A stretch of DNA of 64,000 bases from Gossypium raimondii (GCF_025698545.1 NC_068571.1:16638160-16702159); one strand, 5' to 3'. Counted from the stretch's first letter, positions 34,260 through 48,202 are shown. The notes: generated by a model from the sequence alone, not told the origin. Program-made: numbers and translations.

Positions 34260-34730
34260 TCTCACTCACTTGGCTTTTATACTCTCGAATAAACTCACCA
34301 CTCTCTTGCCTCTTTCCACTCACTCCTCCTCTCTAAGTTCTTAGGAATTATTTAAACTTAAAAAGTAATTGTTGTGGGTCGGCTTACAAACTTGATGTTT
34401 GGGCTTGGTAAGATTATTGTAGGACAAAGGAAAGTAAGCTTGAAACAAAGAAATGAAAAGGTTGGGTGTGGCGAAACAATAGAAGGTAGTAATGACTAAA
34501 AATTTGGGGCAGCAAACAACAACAAAATTTCAAAACTAGCTTTTCTTTTCTTTTTTTTTTCACAATTTTTTTTCACGATTTTTTTTTTTGCTTGATATCC
34601 AATATTTTGAGTTTGAATGTAAACTAAATTTTTTTCTTGAATTTTTTTTTCGAATTTTTTTTTCATATTTTTTTCAAAGAAACTACTATACCGTAATGCC
34701 GACAACGTTGATTCTTACTCCAAATTCGCT
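34260..34730 (-). other. Leader of CRM-like element
   Basis: An untranslated leader between primer site and gag. It has a T-rich/A-rich block (34540-34680) and phrases matching the leader of the 4375-10456 element (ggagtaagaatcaacgttg; ttacggtat; gtttgtaagccgac; gagtttattcgagag). Confidence 0.75.
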
Positions 34731-34743
34731 AGCTCTGATACCA
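34731..34743 (-). promoter_or_regulatory. Primer-binding site, tRNA-iMet type
   Basis: The complement of this stretch is TGGTATCAGAGCT, three bases from the 5' LTR. Confidence 0.9.
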
Positions 34744-34746
34744 ATT

Positions 34747-36166
34747 TGATACGAACTCATTTCGTGATTGATTCGAGTCGTTAGTGATGCCCGATCGTGA
34801 ATTGAGTAGAATAGAATCGTTTCGGTTTAAAAGTAACAAAATAGAGTTAATGGCTTCAAACAAAGGTAATGAATAAAATAGATAGGAAACAGTAACAAAT
34901 TAAATGGCTAAGACCAAAAAAATGAACCAACAATAACGAATTGTTGACCCGAATCTCAAAATGGTCTTTAGGTGTTTTTAGGTTAAAGGAAACAACAAGG
35001 AACCTTGACCCACTATCAACTATGATAGGAACCAAAGGTATATTGAACGCCACACCAAAGGTGATAAGTTCAGCAACAAAGAAAAGATGGACGCCACAAG
35101 CTTTGCTTGATAAGTCAAATCAATTCCGTAAGAACAAAAAGAATTGGATAGCTCACAATTCAAATATTTCATCTATATTCAGCAAAAAGTTCTCCTCTCT
35201 ATGGCTGATTACATCTATTTATAATGCTAAAACAAGGTAACCGAATGGTCAAAAACATCCACTTAATGTGCCATAAAAACTGATGTCTTTTCTTATTCTT
35301 TGAACCAAATAACTCCTTCCATAAAATCACTTTAATTCAGTTGATTTGAATGTATTTAATGGCTTAGAAAATGACTCTTGAGTTATCCTTGGCTAGTTGA
35401 ATAGACACCATCTCTTAACCAGCTCCTTAATGACATTCAAAGGCTTGATTAATTTCTCTTGAAAGCTCCAAAAACGGCTGGAAGTGGAAGAGTTGCTGCT
35501 GAATTTTAAAGGGCATAAAATGCTCTTTAAAAACTCCTTTAATGATTTTTAAGCTCCCTTTATAATAGCCCCTTTAATTGTAACTCAAAAGAACTTGAAC
35601 AGCCACTTAATTAAATGAGTAACAGCCTTGAATTGTAACCACTATAAGCTAAAAAGTCACCTACAATAAACACATTAAAATGAGTTTATTAAACAAATGA
35701 AAACACTTATTAATCATAACAAACATTAAACTTACTTAAATAAATGAACTAAAACATATATGCAATAATTATTCCAGCAACTAGTTTAATTAAAGAAGCA
35801 TAATTTAAAGAACTTAATTTATGCATCAATAAATAATCCTAGGAACTAGATCAATTAAGAAGCATATTTATTTAATAAATTTCAATAACTAACTCATTTA
35901 TTAAAACTTAAGATAAGTTAAATTAATTGATCAGCTACTCATTTATTAAACTAAAACAAGTTAATTAAAAGAAACAAATTCAGCTTGCAATAAATTGCAA
36001 GTAACGCTTTTTGAACGGTTCGAAGCACGACTATCGAATTCGGCCACTTGCTCGTTCCAAATAGCTTGCTATTGCATTTCGAAATCTCTTAGCTCGTGAT
36101 CGAGTTATTGGTCCTCGTGGCAGCTCAATGGATTCAGTAGTAATTTCCTGGGCTAAGGTTGCATCA
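34747..36166 (-). repeat. 5' LTR of CRM-like element
   Basis: 1,420 bp. The TATA box is the complement of 35215-35224. Differences from the other LTR include indels near 35930, 35985, 36010, 36040 and 36120. Confidence 0.9.
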
Positions 36167-36171
36167 GTGGT

Positions 36172-39100
36172 GGATCTCATTATTTATAAATAACATTCTA
36201 ATGCAAATCAATTGTTTCACTAATTTTGAAGCATGATAACATCATATAACTAACTAGATTCTCAAAAATACTAAACTTTACATGCAAATTGATTTCCCAA
36301 TTTCCACTAATAAACTATCGGTACATCTAAATACCTCTTTCCCATTAAGAGATAGCATACTGGTAGGTTGAGGGTATATCCCTTAACGACTTGACTGATG
36401 AAAATGCCAGTATCGAGACCCTGTAAAGCTCAAAACTTGTATTAACTCACAAATAAAGGATGAAAAAAATATGAAAGAAACAATGGAAGTTCCAATTTTT
36501 TCTCACAAATTTGGTTTCTTTAAGAAGATTTTCCCTTTATTCTTATTAAGAATAATTATTTTAATACTATAAAAATATTGGAGGGACCTATTTTTATTTT
36601 TGGGAGGACCATAATATGTATACAAATGGGAAAATTAAAATGTTTTAGACCTTTGAGGGCCCTATGGGTTATTGCAAATAATGAAGACAAATAGTCTAAA
36701 TACCACCCAAAATTGAAAATTCTTAAAGCTTTATTTATATATTTAAGAAATCAAATTGGATTGTTTGTTGAAGAAGTATTGTTGTGATTGGTTTCTTTGA
36801 AGAAGATATTATTAGGTTTTGTGTTAAAGAAGAGAAGGATGTGTTTAAAGTTTTATGATCATAAATTTTCTTTTTCCTTTTTTTTTTTTTGCTTAATGAG
36901 AATTTTTACTTCGAAGAAGAAACTAAGGGTATATATTTTATTCGATATATATCACTTTTTATATATTTTTTATATTTTATAGTTTTAATAGTTTTTAAAA
37001 TTTTAGATTTTTCATAGATTATCCCATGAAAACATGTGAAAGTAAAAAAAATTGGAAAAATTAACCAGAGGCTAAATTAATAACAAATTGTAAAGAATAA
37101 GGGTTAAATTTAAAATTATACTTAAAGTAACGGAAACAAAAAGTTAACAAAAGATAAAAATTAAATAATTCAAAAAGTAAAAAAAATTAATTTTAAGCAA
37201 ATAAAAGTAAATGATTAAACATGCACAAATCTATATGTATAAGTACTATAGTTAGAGTTTCACCTTTTAAGGAATTAAACTTCCTAATTGAGTAATCAGC
37301 AATCTCTAAAATGTTTTCACTTTTATTTTTTAAAGGAAGATATTTTAATATTAACATATTTCATTATTCATAAGAATAAATATTTATGGTTAGATCAAAT
37401 ACGTATTTAAAATAATATGGACGTGTGTGATAAAATTGTTTTAGTGAATATTATTAAAAAAATTAATTTGATGTGAAGTCATGCTTTTAAGAATTTGAAA
37501 AACAGTTTTAGAAGAATGAAAATTATTAAGTATTTATGTTTACGAATATTATATAAATTTAATAAAAGTAATTAATTTTAAAACAAAACCAATTAATAAA
37601 CTTAATTAAATTAGCTGGGAAAATACTATTTTAATTGTTCAAATAATTTTTTGGCCAAAATTTATTTAAATAATTTAGTTACAAGCCCACTACTCCTATT
37701 TAATTACTCTGAATTAAATAAAAAAATATGATATTATAGACGGAGAAAATGATTGAAAATGACATAATGTTCAATAAGGTTTGTAGCTTTCTTTCTTTTT
37801 CTACTTAAATACTAAATAATATGGAGATCTCCAAATAATCTATTGTAGTTTTTCTGATAAATTTTAAATATAGATATCTCCAATTCTATTATTTTTTTGT
37901 TACACAAAGATTAAATGTGAACATCTCATACATTCTTAAGTAAGCTAATTATCTTTCTATCTTTCCTTCAATGTTGAAATTGCTTGCATGAAAAATGTAA
38001 CAACATTTTAACTAAAACAGTTATCAACTTTTTTTCCTTTCTTTAAGATAAAGATTGAAACAAATTGATATTTTAAAGATAGTATTATAATTAAAAATTA
38101 AATTCTAGATAAATTGTGTAAAATCTTTATGATGTTAATATCATGTAAACTAAAACACTAATATAGTACAAATAATAATTTTAGTATTTTTAAATAATTG
38201 ATTTTCACAAGTTTAAAAATTATGTGATATGGGATTGAGTTGACCATTAAACTTAATGAAGAACAACAATCCATAAATTGATTTCTTCTCTTAACCTTTT
38301 CCATTATGTCACACAAACCCTCAAGCAATGGAGGCTATAATTTTTACGTGTATTTTGTGTGTATAACCCTAATAGGTAGAGGAAAAATTAATTTTAATCT
38401 GGTACATTCATCAAATAACCAAATGAATGATAAGATTTAATTTCTATTAAAGTAAAACTCTTATTCCATTTACATTTGGTCACATGATTTTAAACTTAAT
38501 TGGATCTAGGACTAAAAATCTTACAAAGTGTTCTATTATTTTATATAAAAAGTGTTCTATTATTCTTATAACATATAAAATAAATTATAGTCACGAAAGG
38601 AAATTAAAGGTAGCCTTAGAAAAACATCTTCATAAAAATACAAAGTATAATTTCATATTAATTATTATCAATATTTTATTAAATTTAAATTAATTTTGAT
38701 TAGTAGTATGCAAATTATATAAGTGGACTACTTATCATGTGAGAAAATCAAACATCAAATATAAAATCATTAATTCTTTTTAAAAGAATATTTAAAAAAA
38801 GTGTAATTTTTCTTTCAAAATTCAACACTATTTTATATGAAGCTAAATTGATGGTATGTAAGCACCATTAATAAAATCATTAGTTTATAAGTAAAAAGTA
38901 TTGGACATAACAAAATTATTCTTAAGTTCAATTTTTCTCTACTCTTGTATGCTTCAGTTTTCAAATAAATTGCAATAATATCTATAAAGAGGAGTTATTT
39001 GTTTGACAGTTAGAAATTGTATCATAAAATAGAATTTATAACTATAGATTAAAGGAAAGAAAAGGGAAACCAAATATTAATTTGACTTGGTCATCCTTGG

Positions 39101-39196
39101 TTCAAGAACTGCAATTGCAAGGATAACAGCAAGAAGGTAAATATAATTTTCAAAAAAAAAACAAGAAATTAATTCAATTTTAAGAAAATCACCTAA
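36172..39196. other. AT-rich region without recognised genes
   Basis: Three kilobases, very AT-rich, with no coding similarity seen on either strand. It contains the outside copy of the duplicated block (38623-38872). The short frames at 36788-36982 and 38484-38693 are low-complexity and unsupported. Confidence 0.5.
38623..38872 (+). repeat. Outside copy of the block inserted in gag
   Basis: 250 bp, the same as 33510-33763 apart from a few short differences (for example run lengths near 38780 and 38797). It lies about 2.5 kb beyond the end of the CRM-like element. Confidence 0.9.
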
Positions 39197-40533
39197 TGTA
39201 ACAACTCAAAATTTTTGTATATAACACGTGGCATAATTTTGAATTTAAGCGGATGAGAAATTTTATGAAAAAATTTGATATTAAAGATGAAAACATGTGA
39301 AAAGAATTGCAAAAGTTAAAATTTGACAAAAAGGACCAAATTTAAAATTTTGAAAAGTATGATGACTAATGCACAAAATTATCCAGAATGGAAAACATGA
39401 ATTAGTAAGGAATATTTGCCATTGAACGGATTGTAATACGAGGTGGTGAGATGGAAATCACTTCTGGGACTAAATTGGAAAATTTGAGTAGTACAACGAC
39501 TGAATTATAATTTTTTCCATTTTCACTGAGAAAAAGGTAAATTAAGAATTAAGAGTTCGGATTAGTTCAAGTACTAAATTTTGAAAATAAATTGTAAAAG
39601 GGGTAAAATGGTAATTTTTCGTAAAAGGATAATTTGATTAATTCTCAATACTTTTATGGTGGAAATAATATTTAAATATAATCTTTTATGTTTGAAATTA
39701 TTTTATATTGTTGAAGCCTCGTAAGAGAGAAACGGTCTTCAAATTGATATAAAATGAACTTGAAACAAAGCCCATTTGTTGGTTTTTTTAAAGATGGGAA
39801 AGAAACCCATCAACTTCATTCTTTATTCTCTAGCCACCAGCAAGCTTTTCATGGCTGCCATTTTTCCTTTTTCATTTCCTTTCTCATTTCTTCAAATTTT
39901 CTCAAAATTTCCACTACATACCTTAAGATTTAGTTAAAATTTCTATGGGAACTACTGTCTAAACTCATTACAATCATTAATTTCACTATTACCAGCCTAG
40001 GTTTTGTGGAGCTCTAGTGAGAGAAGTTGAAGCTAGTGTGAAAAAGCTTCAACAAGGTAAGAAATTGTTTCCTACACTTCCGTTAGCTTGATATTTATTG
40101 ATAGATCTTATGAAAAAGCTTGGAAATAATTTATATTAAATTTTGAATATATTTTTGTTGTATAGAAATATGAAAAGGTTGATTCATGGAATTTCAAGCT
40201 TAATTGGTGATGGATTGGTGATCATGGAAGCTTGATTAAGTGTTAAAAAGCATCCATCAAGGTAAGTATCATGGATACTCATCTTCCTTCTAAGTTAGTA
40301 AGCTTAGGGTTTATGACATTAATGTTATAATTAAGTACTTATTTGAGCTAATATTAATGTGAATTTGCATGGCAAATTATGAAAAGATGAGGCACAAAAT
40401 GTGGTAGAAAAAGTATGAATGACCATGTGAGGTTTTGTGGCCAAATAACTGAAAATGCTACAAAGGTTGCCATGAAAGAAATTACAGCATGTTAAAAAAT
40501 GTATATGAAAAATCATGTCATCATTATGAAAAG
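39197..40533 (+). repeat. Gypsy LTR fragment, plus orientation
   Basis: It begins TGTAACAACTCAAAATTTTTG and shows the usual gggtaaaatggtaatttt (39601) and gctctagtgagagaagttg (40010) phrases of cotton-type gypsy LTRs. It is broken at 40533 by the next element. No TG...CA end is found. Confidence 0.5.
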
Positions 40534-43395
40534 TGTAACACCCTATACCCAGCTCGATCGCTGAGCCCAAATATAAAGATGTCACACCACCGTCTCACTA
40601 CTTGTACATTACAATGTTCATTTTATTAGAGTCGACACATGTTATTCTTTGCATTTGCACAGGTTTTAAGACAAACAAACATTAATGATCATTGAATCAT
40701 GTTGAACATACATCAATGTAGCTTACCGTGTTAAAAAAAATTCAAGCATTTGGACCTCTTAGCAAAATTTCAAAGTTAAACACGTAGGTATCGATATTAA
40801 CCCTAGGGTATCGATATTTTCTTTAAATGGTATCGATACCACCTGGAAAATCGATACCAAACTTGCATTTTGTTTCTCGCACAAAAATCATACTGTTAAA
40901 AATTATCGGTATCTGTCATAGAGTATCAATATATTTACCTCGAGTATCGATGCTTGAGCAAAATTATCGATACCAAATCTTTATTCTGACTTCCCTACAC
41001 ATTTCAAAACACAGAGGTATCATTTTTAAAACAAATAATATCGATACCTTTGCCTCAGACCACAAAATTACAGCATATAAAAGTATATAGTTCATTCCAA
41101 ATTAGTTCCTAAACATCATGCATCAAATACATCAATAAATAATCACCCAAACGGCTAAATTTAACAATTCAAACGTTAGAAACATGTCCAAGCAAGAAAC
41201 ATCATGCCATCATCAATGTTCATAAACCTAAGCATATTTGTAACTCATAAACCTCTTAATCAAAAGCAATAACCAACAGAATGTTCTGAAGTAACATGAC
41301 TATAAACAAGTCTACCATATTGCCTTATTCCCCAAAATGTAAATAAATAAATAATGAACACCTACGAAATACGAACAAGTCTTCCTTGGATCACTCCCTC
41401 GAATAACCACACCGCCCACACCGAAACATCACTAATCTGCATATGTTGAAAAGAGTGGATGATTAGAATAATCACTATGCAAATATGTCATCATGCATCC
41501 ACAAAACAACCATGTATATATACAATTACAATATTCTTATGTCTAGTGTCATATAATACCTCTTCATGCATTATCTATTAGTTCATTTATATAGCATTTA
41601 CATACTTATTCAAGCATATGTCACATAACTCTTATTCCATTAATCATGTATCACATTTCACACAATCATGTATAACGATAAATTGACATTTAAAGTATGA
41701 AACATAAAGTGGGCACTATCACCACACATCGGATACACAGATCTCCAATCACACCAAATGACTCATAAAGTCGAACATATCTCATAAATGAAGCATATAG
41801 CTAACACTCTCCTTATTTCTCCTCACATGTCTCGTCGAATGGAGCTTAGTTCACATTCCCTTATCTTTCCAACATGTCCCAGGCCCCAATGCCCAAAATC
41901 ACTGTACATATAGGTGAGTACTCACAATCCTATGGCATGCCAACTATATCCAACAATTTCAAGATTTCAAGGCCAAAATATCAGAAACAAACACATATCA
42001 CTTATCGATTATCCATGCACTATCACTGTATATTTTCATTTTTAGCAAAACACTATCACTAACATTTAACACATACATAATATGTGCACATTTGCACTTT
42101 CACAACAATTATCACAACCACATATCACATGTTATAGCATCTCATCCTAATTTACATATTCATATTCACATTCACATAAGCACATAATTCACAAGATAAA
42201 CATAGGTATGAGAAACCTTACACTCAGAATTTAAAGTAGGGGTTTAGGCTACTACTAAATTGTCAAATAACACATGACTTGTGTCTACGAGCAATGAATC
42301 CAAACACTCACCAATACGCTTTTGCCGAAATACTAAAAGCTCAAACTATACTTTCCTAGCTCGTAGATGGTCCTAGCGAATCTGAAACTTAAACACAACA
42401 AATTCACACAACAATACATTCAAAAATCAGCCAAGGACTTACCACAAGTAATAAAAAACATAAGCCTAAACTAAGTTTTCAAGTAATTGAAACTTTTAAC
42501 ATAGCAAGCTTTAAATTCAAATATCTCGGTCTATACTCAGTCTTTCCGCCTAAAACTAATTCCGTTCATATTATAATTCATCTATGACTAATTCCCAACC
42601 TTTAAACTACAATAAAATACTCAATTCATGGTATCAACTTTTTCGACATGTTTTATGGCTATTTTTCAAAAATTCATTAAAACTCAAGAAATCTTTATCA
42701 AACCTCCAAAAAAAGTTTAGAAACCTCTTAATCATGTCAAAACTAATTTAAAAACATTTTGAAACCACGTTGTTACTCAAAACCCGAAATTCACCATTAA
42801 CGACTCTATTCTTGGCTTTTAATCAAAACATACAATTTAATGGCTACTAATTTAGTTTTAAAGACTAATTAACATTAAAAACTAATGGGTAGACGAATGG
42901 TTTTCTTTGATGGAAGAAAAACAGAGATTTGTCAAAAACTCAGAAAGCTTACACATGAAGAAGATGGATTCTATGGAGTTTTATGTTGTTTCCTTGAAGA
43001 TTTATGAAGGTTTTATGCTCTAAAGATGAAGAAAAATAATGAAATCAAGGTTTGATGAACAAAAGTGCAAGGGACAAGCTTAAGGAGCAAGGGACGACAA
43101 AGTAATGTTTTGGGAAGAAAACTAACGTGATATGCTGAAGGTGGGGGTGATAATAGGTTCGATTTTAAAATTTGGTAAAACTACAACATAAATGCTCACA
43201 ATTTTGTCTTTGTTACAAATCAGTCCTTTTTTTAAAATTAAAGGTTTCCAAACACTTTTTCAAAAATTGATTTGATTTTCTAGAAACCATAATCGAAAAC
43301 ATTATTGATATACCATGTCGCAAAATTCTGAACACTCTAAGGCTAAAATTTTTAAAAAACCCTTAAACTCCTAGGTTCTATTTTGGGGTGTTACA
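40534..43395 (-). repeat. 3' LTR of Tekay-like element
   Basis: 2,862 bp with TGTAACACC at both inverted ends. It contains a cluster of tatcgata-type repeats (40790-41060). Its first 440 bp in plus coordinates match 45270-45711. Confidence 0.8.
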
Positions 43396-43930
43396 ATTCT
43401 CTCCCTCTAAAAAGAATTTCGTCCTCGAAATTACCCGAACTAAACAAATAAGGATATTGTTGCATTATCACCTCTTCATCTTCCTAAGTAGCCTCTTCAA
43501 TCTTGTGGCTACGCCACAAAACCTTAACCAACGGTACTCTCTTATTACACAAAACCTTCACTTTACGAGCTAAAATTCAACTAGTTCTTCCTCATAAGTA
43601 AGATCATCTCAAACTTCAATTTCCTCAACTGGCACAATTATGATGGATCTGAACGACACTTTCACAACATCGACACATGAAAAACATCGTGAATTTGCTC
43701 AAGTTCTAGCGGCAACTTGAGATGATAAGCTACCAAACTAATCCTCTAAACGACTTCATAAGGTCTAATATACCTTGGACTCAATTTACCCTTCCTACCA
43801 AACCTCAAAACCCTCTTCCAATGTGAAACTTTCAAGAATACCTTATCACTAACTTGAAACTCGATATCTTGATGTTTTAAATCTACATTAATGATTCTAC
43901 CTATCAGACACTGTTTTCAACCTTTCAGAA
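43396..43930 (-). pseudogene. Integrase C-terminus and chromodomain remnant
   Basis: A purine-rich tract precedes the LTR (43396-43416). Reading down from 43930, the minus strand gives DLKHQDIEFQVSDKVFLKVS, VLRFGRKGKLSPRYI, then VAYHLKLPLELEQIHDVFHV and SMLRKCRSDPS. A chromodomain-like end follows (VPLVKVLWRSHKIEEAT, then a stop). This is the Tekay/Del arrangement. Chromodomains target integration to particular chromatin. Confidence 0.85.
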
Positions 43931-43984
43931 ATCAAATTTACCTTTTTTTAGTCTTATGAACTAAATTAGATCCAAGAACTCACT

Positions 43985-44130
43985 TCTCATCCAATTCTGT
44001 CCAACACAAATGAGTTCTACACTTCTTTCCATACAATGCTTCAAAAGGTGCAATACGAATACTCACTTCATAACTATTGTTGTAAGCAAATTCTGCCAAC
44101 GAAAAATATTGCTCCCAACTACCATTGGAC
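43985..44130 (-). pseudogene. Integrase core fragment
   Basis: Short minus-strand fragment resembling the part around FEALYGKKCRTHLCW that follows the catalytic glutamate. Stops and frame breaks are present. It joins gag sequence near 44160, marking the internal deletion. Confidence 0.7.
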
Positions 44131-44159
44131 TTAATCAGACAGCTTCATACCATATCACT

Positions 44160-45000
44160 ACTCTGTTGCCTAGACTAACTCAGTTGAGACTCACATCTCG
44201 TACCCCTACCAGAACCATGACTATCACACCCTCTCTTAGGTGGTCAACCAGATGCACCATCAAAAGCTCTCTTACCAGAATTAGTAACTACAGAACGAGG
44301 CGGCTTAACTAAGGTCTCCTCAACTGCCTTAGCTTTCTCAACTAAATCATCAAACATCTCTACATTTTGTGCTACTAAATAAACTCGAATCTCACGATTA
44401 ATCCCAAATTGAAACCTCTTATAATGGTCCCTCTAAAAAAGTATCATCTCTAGAACATACTGGCTAAGCCACACAAACTCAGGCTCATAATCAGCCACAA
44501 AAAAATACCCTAAATCAAATCCAAAAACTCACACTTACAAGCATCCATTACTACTCGCCCATAAACTTCTACTTAAAAACCTCAAGGAAGTATCCCCAAG
44601 TCAACCTATAAAAAAAATACCTCTCCTAATTGTATTCCAACTTTTCCTCATCAGAAAAGGACATCTGCTCGAGGATCCTTTCAACTCTCTCCAACCAGTA
44701 CTCAGCTACAGTTGGATCAGTACCTTTCACTTCAAAAAAATTTTTACCACCCAACTCCTGAAGACATTCAAGCGACAACCTTCACTTAATAGGTGCAGGA
44801 TTGGCACGTCCAAAAGTAAGGTTAGCACCAACAATCCATTGAAACACTCCTATCATAGCTTCCTTGAGAGGGCCTACACTCTCGTCAAGTATGTTCACTC
44901 TACGTGGCAGCACAAGAGATGCAGAGGATGTACTATCCTCTTAAGCACTAGCTCTCACATTAATACGTCTATAAGGCATGTCTAATAATCTAGCATACAA
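44160..45000 (-). pseudogene. Gag remnant of Tekay-like element
   Basis: Minus strand near 44400-44250 reads VEKAKAVEETLVKPPRSVVT and NSGKRAFDGASG, the end of a Tekay-type gag. Upstream (to about 45000) are further gag pieces in several frames. There are many stops. Confidence 0.75.
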
Positions 45001-45251
45001 ACAAACAAATAAATGGTGTGAGTGGCAGGGAAATTATCCAAGTCTCGTTCCTACAAGTAAATTTTAGGATTAAAGGCAATGTGTTCCCATTCCTACCCCA
45101 CATGTAATTCAATCAGATCACTTTAAAAAATTTCATGCAATTCAATTAGAATTATGTCAACAATTTTAAGGAAACAAAGAGATTTAGACCCATTAGTTTC
45201 GAGACTCAAAAACACACAAAAATTGCCTAGGTCTAGGTGTAATAAACCTGA

Positions 45252-45264
45252 GGCTCTGACACCA
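45252..45264 (-). promoter_or_regulatory. Primer-binding site of Tekay-like element
   Basis: The complement reads TGGTGTCAGAGCC, a one- or two-base variant of the initiator tRNA-Met site, five bases from the LTR at 45270. Confidence 0.7.
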
Positions 45265-45712
45265 CCAAATGTAACACCTTATACCCAGCTCGGTTGCCGA
45301 GCTCGAATATAAAGATTCCACACCACCGTCTCACTACTTGTACATTACAATGTTTAGTTTATTAGAGTCGACACATGTTATTCTTTGCATTTGCATAGGT
45401 TTTAAGATAAACATACATTAATCATCTTTGAATCATGCTGAACATACATCAATGTAACTTACCGTGTTAAAAAAATTCAAGCATTTGGACCTCTTAGCAA
45501 AATTTCAAAGTTAAACACGTAGGTATCATACTAACCCTAGGGTATCGATATTTTCTTTAAATGGTATTGATACCAAACTTCCATTCTGTTTCTTGCACAA
45601 AAATCATACTATCAAAAATTATGGTTCATGTTATAGAGTATTGATATATTTATCTCGAGTATCGATACTCGAGCAAATGTATCGATACCAAATCTCTATT
45701 CTAACTTCCCTG

Positions 45713-46592
45713 TGTTGAAATATATGAAATCCATATATTTTAGGGATACATTTAAAGTTATTTAGGTAGATAAATCTTATTTGGGTAGACAAATATTATA
45801 ATAAATCATTTGAGATATTCTAGGAATAATTTGTTTTTCTTTTAGTAGTTTATTAGAATAAGGAATTATTTCCCAATTAGGATATGACTCTCTTCTCTAT
45901 TTAAATTTATTTTTTCAGTTAATAAAATACAAAACAGTTTTATTAAATACTCTCTTGAAAACTTTTATGGCATTTGAGCTAAGTTAAATCTCTAGTAACA
46001 TCATGGTTAAAATAGCCTTTACTGGAGATAAGAGATCCAGCAATCAAATGGAGGTAGAAAGTTTTGTTGTTGAAACAACTACCGAGAGTGCAATGACTCA
46101 AGGGATAGAGGCATCTCACTTCTCTTTTCAGCTGACATCTCACAAGCTAAATGACAAGAATTATCTCGAATGGTCGTAGTCTGTAAAGTTAGCAATTGAT
46201 GGGTGCGTCAAGCTAGGTCATTTAACTAGAGAAGTCAAGCCACCAGAGGTGGGCAATCCAAAGATGAGCAAGTGGAGGTCAGAAAATTCTATGATAATTG
46301 TGTGGCTTATTAATTCCATGGAAGCATCCATAGGTAAAGCTTTTCTTTTTCTCCCAACTGTTAAAGATGTTTAGGACGTTGTGAAAGACACCTATTCAGA
46401 TTTAGAAAATGCTTCATAGATCTTTGAGTAAAAAATAAAACTCTGGAAAGCTAGACAAGGGGAAAAGGAAGTTACTTTTTATTATAACAAGATGATGTCT
46501 CTTTAGCAAGAACAGGATCAGTGTTATAATGATGAATGGGAGTGGCCTAGACATGGTGTAAAAGCTATGAAAAAATGAAGAGAATGAACGAG
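45713..46592 (+). mobile_element. Ty1/Copia remnant: LTR plus gag
   Basis: The LTR starts TGTTGAAATATATGAAATCC at 45713 and ends near 45965; a mutated primer site (tggcatttgagct, about 45968-45980) follows. From about 46120 the gag of a UBN2/Copia type can be read: LTSHKLNDKNYLEW, SVKLAIDGCVKLGHL, WRSENSMIIVWLINSM and FLFLPTVKDV. At least four in-frame stops interrupt it, with further frame decay. Everything downstream of gag is missing, replaced at 46593 by an Athila-like LTR. Confidence 0.85.
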
Positions 46593-48190
46593 TGTAAACA
46601 CGAAATTATATAGGTTTTTTTTTATATATTTGTACCACCTTTTTACTTAATAAATATGTTAATCTTGATTAATTGTTATTAAAATAAGTGAATTTTATTT
46701 AATTAGTAATATTGGGCATGAATTTATAAAGTATGTGAAATTGTACTTACTTACATGACTTTTGTACATATTTTATATTATTTCATGTTAATTTATTAAT
46801 ATGTGATTTTTTACTATGTAAGAGGACCATTGAAGATGTGATTAATATGAATGAAACATGGACATAGACATGCACAAATCAATTGATGTGGACGGCAAGA
46901 CCATGCAAATTGGGTCATGAGGTTGATAATTTGACCTAGTAAAAGATGGACATGTCTGCTAAATTATTAAACTGATAAACTGTCCAACAAGGGGGAATTA
47001 AAATCCAGTTTCGGGACAAGTAGATAGCTACCCAAAAGCAAGATTTGGGGTATTTAATTGGAGGTCTTTACAGTTGGAAAATAACCAGAAATCAACCCAA
47101 CAAATTTGTTGTTGAAACCGTCCACCCTATGGCTATGAATGACCTTCGCTTGAATTCAAAATTGGGAGACTAAGTCATCCACTTTTCCATGAATTGTGGT
47201 CGGCCATATGTGAGAGAAAAGAAAGGAGTTTGAATTCAATTTTTAGCAAACTCTACCCCTTACCTTCACTTATAAATACCATGCATCCCTTCATTCATCC
47301 ATCATCCCTCAACAGTCATTCATCATTCATTCTCTCATCTATCATTCTCTCTCTCATTTCCCTTTTCCTTTCCTTTGCATAACCACCATTTTCCCTTCCA
47401 TCCTTTAGCCACAAAAGCTTTGTCAAAAGTATTCCTTGGTCGGCCACCTTGAAACCCTTAGTAAAGAAGCATCGATCAGAACAGAGGAGCGCATCAGTTA
47501 GAATAGATCCGAAAGGCTGCTGAACTGAATAGAGTTTACTCTTTCCTCTTGTTATCTATTTTAATTATGTTTGCTTTGAGTTTATTGTTTTTAATATCAA
47601 CTATGATATTTTAAATTCTATTTTCTAAGATGATTATGTTAATTCAATAAGATTTATTTTATTCATGTTTAATATGTTTGGGCCTCAGTCGATCATGTTT
47701 TCAATTAATATCATGATGCATTTCATTCATACGTGATTGGGTGCACTCAGATTAGCTGAGCGATCCTAACTAGACAATGGCTAGTAGACATATAATTGAA
47801 AAGTGCAATGCTCAATTTAAATCCTTAAACCTGACTAAGTTGAGGTTCATAATATCTTTAGTTAGCTCTATTACCTTACATAGTTTTTAGGTTTATGTAA
47901 TTAAACTGTTGCAAACGTAAATGTCTCTGTGACCTTGCATAAATGCTAAAAAACCCTTAGTCTAATATGATCAATAAAATGCATATTTTCACTAAGTAAA
48001 ATATCCGAGAAGACTTAATTTGGTTTCCAAACTCAGAAAAGATTGAGTTGTCATGGAAGTATTTCCGAACATTGTTAAGCATGATAAAGTAAATTGAATT
48101 TATTAATATAATTATCCTAACCCATTTAATGTTGATTGTTTTTTTGATAAAGTCATTCATTCATACATTTAGATAATTTGTATTTAGATT
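46593..48190 (+). repeat. Athila-like LTR
   Basis: It begins TGTAAACACGAAATT and has a TATA box (TATAAATACC, 47271-47280) followed by a C/T-rich transcribed stretch. The LTR's 3' end and primer site are not recognisable. Gag sequence of an Athila-like element starts soon after, so the LTR is assigned to it. Confidence 0.55.
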
Positions 48191-48202
48191 AAAATTGCAA
48201 AA

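Larger units (their letters stand above)
28005..36166 (-). mobile_element. Complete CRM-like chromovirus (Ty3/gypsy), inactive
   Basis: This 8.16-kb element reads on the minus strand. Direct LTRs (28005-29428 and 34747-36166) have TG...CA ends, and GTGGT flanks both sides (28000-28004, 36167-36171). The primer site TGGTATCAGAGCT is at 34743-34731 and the polypurine tract at 29445-29429. Gag, zinc knuckle, protease, reverse transcriptase, RNase H and integrase come in the Ty3/gypsy order. Wording in the protease-RT part (IFHTRC, GGSCTNVAS, HLLLGRPWQFD) is like centromeric-retrotransposon (CRM) lineages. Stops, frameshifts and an insertion in gag make it non-autonomous. Confidence 0.92.
40534..45711 (-). 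mobile_element. Internally deleted Tekay/Del-like chromovirus
   Basis: A minus-strand gypsy element with a full 3' LTR (40534-43395), a 1.87-kb interior (43396-45269) and the first 442 bp of the other LTR (45270-45711), cut off by Copia sequence. The interior joins gag fragments to the end of integrase and a chromodomain; protease, reverse transcriptase and RNase H are gone. It has many stops. Confidence 0.85.
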
